A DNA stretch of 24,631 nucleotides, taken from contig JAEYOB010000611.1 of the NCBI GenBank assembly GCA_023412175.1, positions 1-24,631 on the forward strand, read 5' to 3'. Positions 24,053 to 24,631 of the stretch are shown piece by piece. The notes under the pieces are model-generated. The model ran no database searches. It saw only the letters and a program-made list of their open reading frames with translations, and was not told where the DNA came from. Positions within the stretch are counted from its first letter, which is position 1. Every line of letters starts with the position of its first letter. The translations under genes and the position numbers were made by a program. The DNA is from Pseudomonadota bacterium (GTDB taxonomy: Bacteria; Pseudomonadota; Alphaproteobacteria; Azospirillales; Azospirillaceae).

Positions 24053-24631
24053 TCACTCCAGGGTCTTGGGGACCACGACGTTCGGTGCCGCGGCGGGTAC
24101 CGGAGACGCCGCACGACGACGCTTGCGCTCCTTGGCGCCGAGCAGTTTGGCGATGCGGTCCTGCACCTCCGGCGGGTCGTCGAGGTCGACGGCCGGCACC
24201 TTGCCGAGAACGGTGTCGGGGTCGGAGAACGCCTGGTACTCGGCGTCCTGCGTGAGCGTGTGCAGCAGGAAACCCGTGGTCAGAGCGCGCACGGCGGTGT
24301 GCGTCTTCTTGTCCGCGCCGTTGCTCCCCCACAGCGCACCGATCGTCCGGTGTTCGAGGAGGCCGCGCGACGTCGCGCCGGGCGGGGTGCGCAGAACTGC
24401 GCGGTGCTCGTCGTCGGGGGTGTGGTCGGCGCCATACGCCTGCGCGAGCGGGAGTGCGTTGCCGTCGATGGTGTCGAGTTCGCCGATCGCCGACACGATG
24501 AGTCCCGGAGCACTCACCCGCCGGGCCGCGGGCAGCAGCGAGGAGGTCGTCGGCGCCGGGAACAGCGCGACCACTCCCCGGGCCTGCGGTTGCGGCTGGC
24601 CGTGCAGCACGCCCTCCGACGCGGCCAGCAC
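24053..24631 (-). CDS. Partial protein, probable alpha/beta-hydrolase C-terminal part
   Basis: About 192 residues, open at the right edge of the window, so the 5' end is missing. The segment ARGVVALFPAPTTSSLLPAA followed by SAPGLIVSAIGELDTIDGNA is laid out like the late beta-strands and acid-residue strand of an alpha/beta hydrolase (…PGLIV…ELD…). The catalytic Ser would be upstream, outside the window. The C-terminus is basic and Ala/Pro-rich (KERKRRRAASPVPAAAPN). Style and composition suggest an actinobacterium; in alphaproteobacteria glmU usually sits upstream of glmS instead (from memory). The functional call is tentative. Confidence 0.45.
   Translation of the reverse strand: MLAASEGVLHGQPQPQARGVVALFPAPTTSSLLPAARRVSAPGLIVSAIGELDTIDGNALPLAQAYGADHTPDDEHRAVLRTPPGATSRGLLEHRTIGALWGSNGADKKTHTAVRALTTGFLLHTLTQDAEYQAFSDPDTVLGKVPAVDLDDPPEVQDRIAKLLGAKERKRRRAASPVPAAAPNVVVPKTLE

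Overview
The window is almost entirely one Tn7-type transposon inserted next to glmS in a high-GC proteobacterium. The 3' four fifths of glmS and the codon use (nearly all C/G third positions) look alphaproteobacterial, in the style of Azospirillum or Rhodospirillales. This assignment rests on recalled family sequences, not on a search.

Layout, left to right. Bases 1-207 are the transposon left end, with three TnsB-type binding repeats; the outer tip appears to lie just off the window. An 840-bp deletion derivative of an IS3-family element sits at 208-1047. A lower-GC orphan gene (1088-2029, minus) encodes an unrecognised protein with a possible HNH-nuclease signature. From 13608 down to 2222 a minus-strand operon encodes a DUF499 ATPase, a DUF3780 protein, a DUF1156 DNA methyltransferase, an SNF2 helicase with an N-terminal PLD-type nuclease domain, and a last protein carrying a HEPN-like RNAISH motif. 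A possible 38-codon ORF overlaps the start of that last gene. The set matches the helicase-methylase-ATPase (Hma-type) anti-phage group known from defence islands, here with DUF3780 and a putative HEPN effector added. A gap of about 390 bp (13609-14000) holds the 3' stump of an IS5-family transposase and the likely cargo promoter.

From 15677 and beyond (14001-21930, minus) comes the complete transposition core, tnsA-tnsB-tnsC-tnsD-tnsE, tightly packed with 4-17 bp overlaps. TnsA+TnsB form the heteromeric transposase, TnsC the ATPase regulator, TnsD the attTn7 targeter and TnsE the replication/plasmid targeter. Bases 21998-22109 are the right end with four TnsB-type repeats. The tip lies 25 bp from the glmS stop codon, which is the canonical attTn7 position and orientation.

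The chromosomal flank contains glmS (22135-23976, minus) and the 3' part of a probable alpha/beta-hydrolase gene. The first ~105 codons of glmS and that upstream gene look actinobacterial and have looser codon bias than the rest of glmS. The right edge may therefore be a hybrid gene or an assembly chimera joined in a conserved stretch of glmS.

Taken together, a Tn7-type element carries a DNA-modification/helicase defence operon into a safe chromosomal site. The most novel parts are the HEPN-like terminal gene with its coupled mini-ORF, and the orphan gene near the left end.
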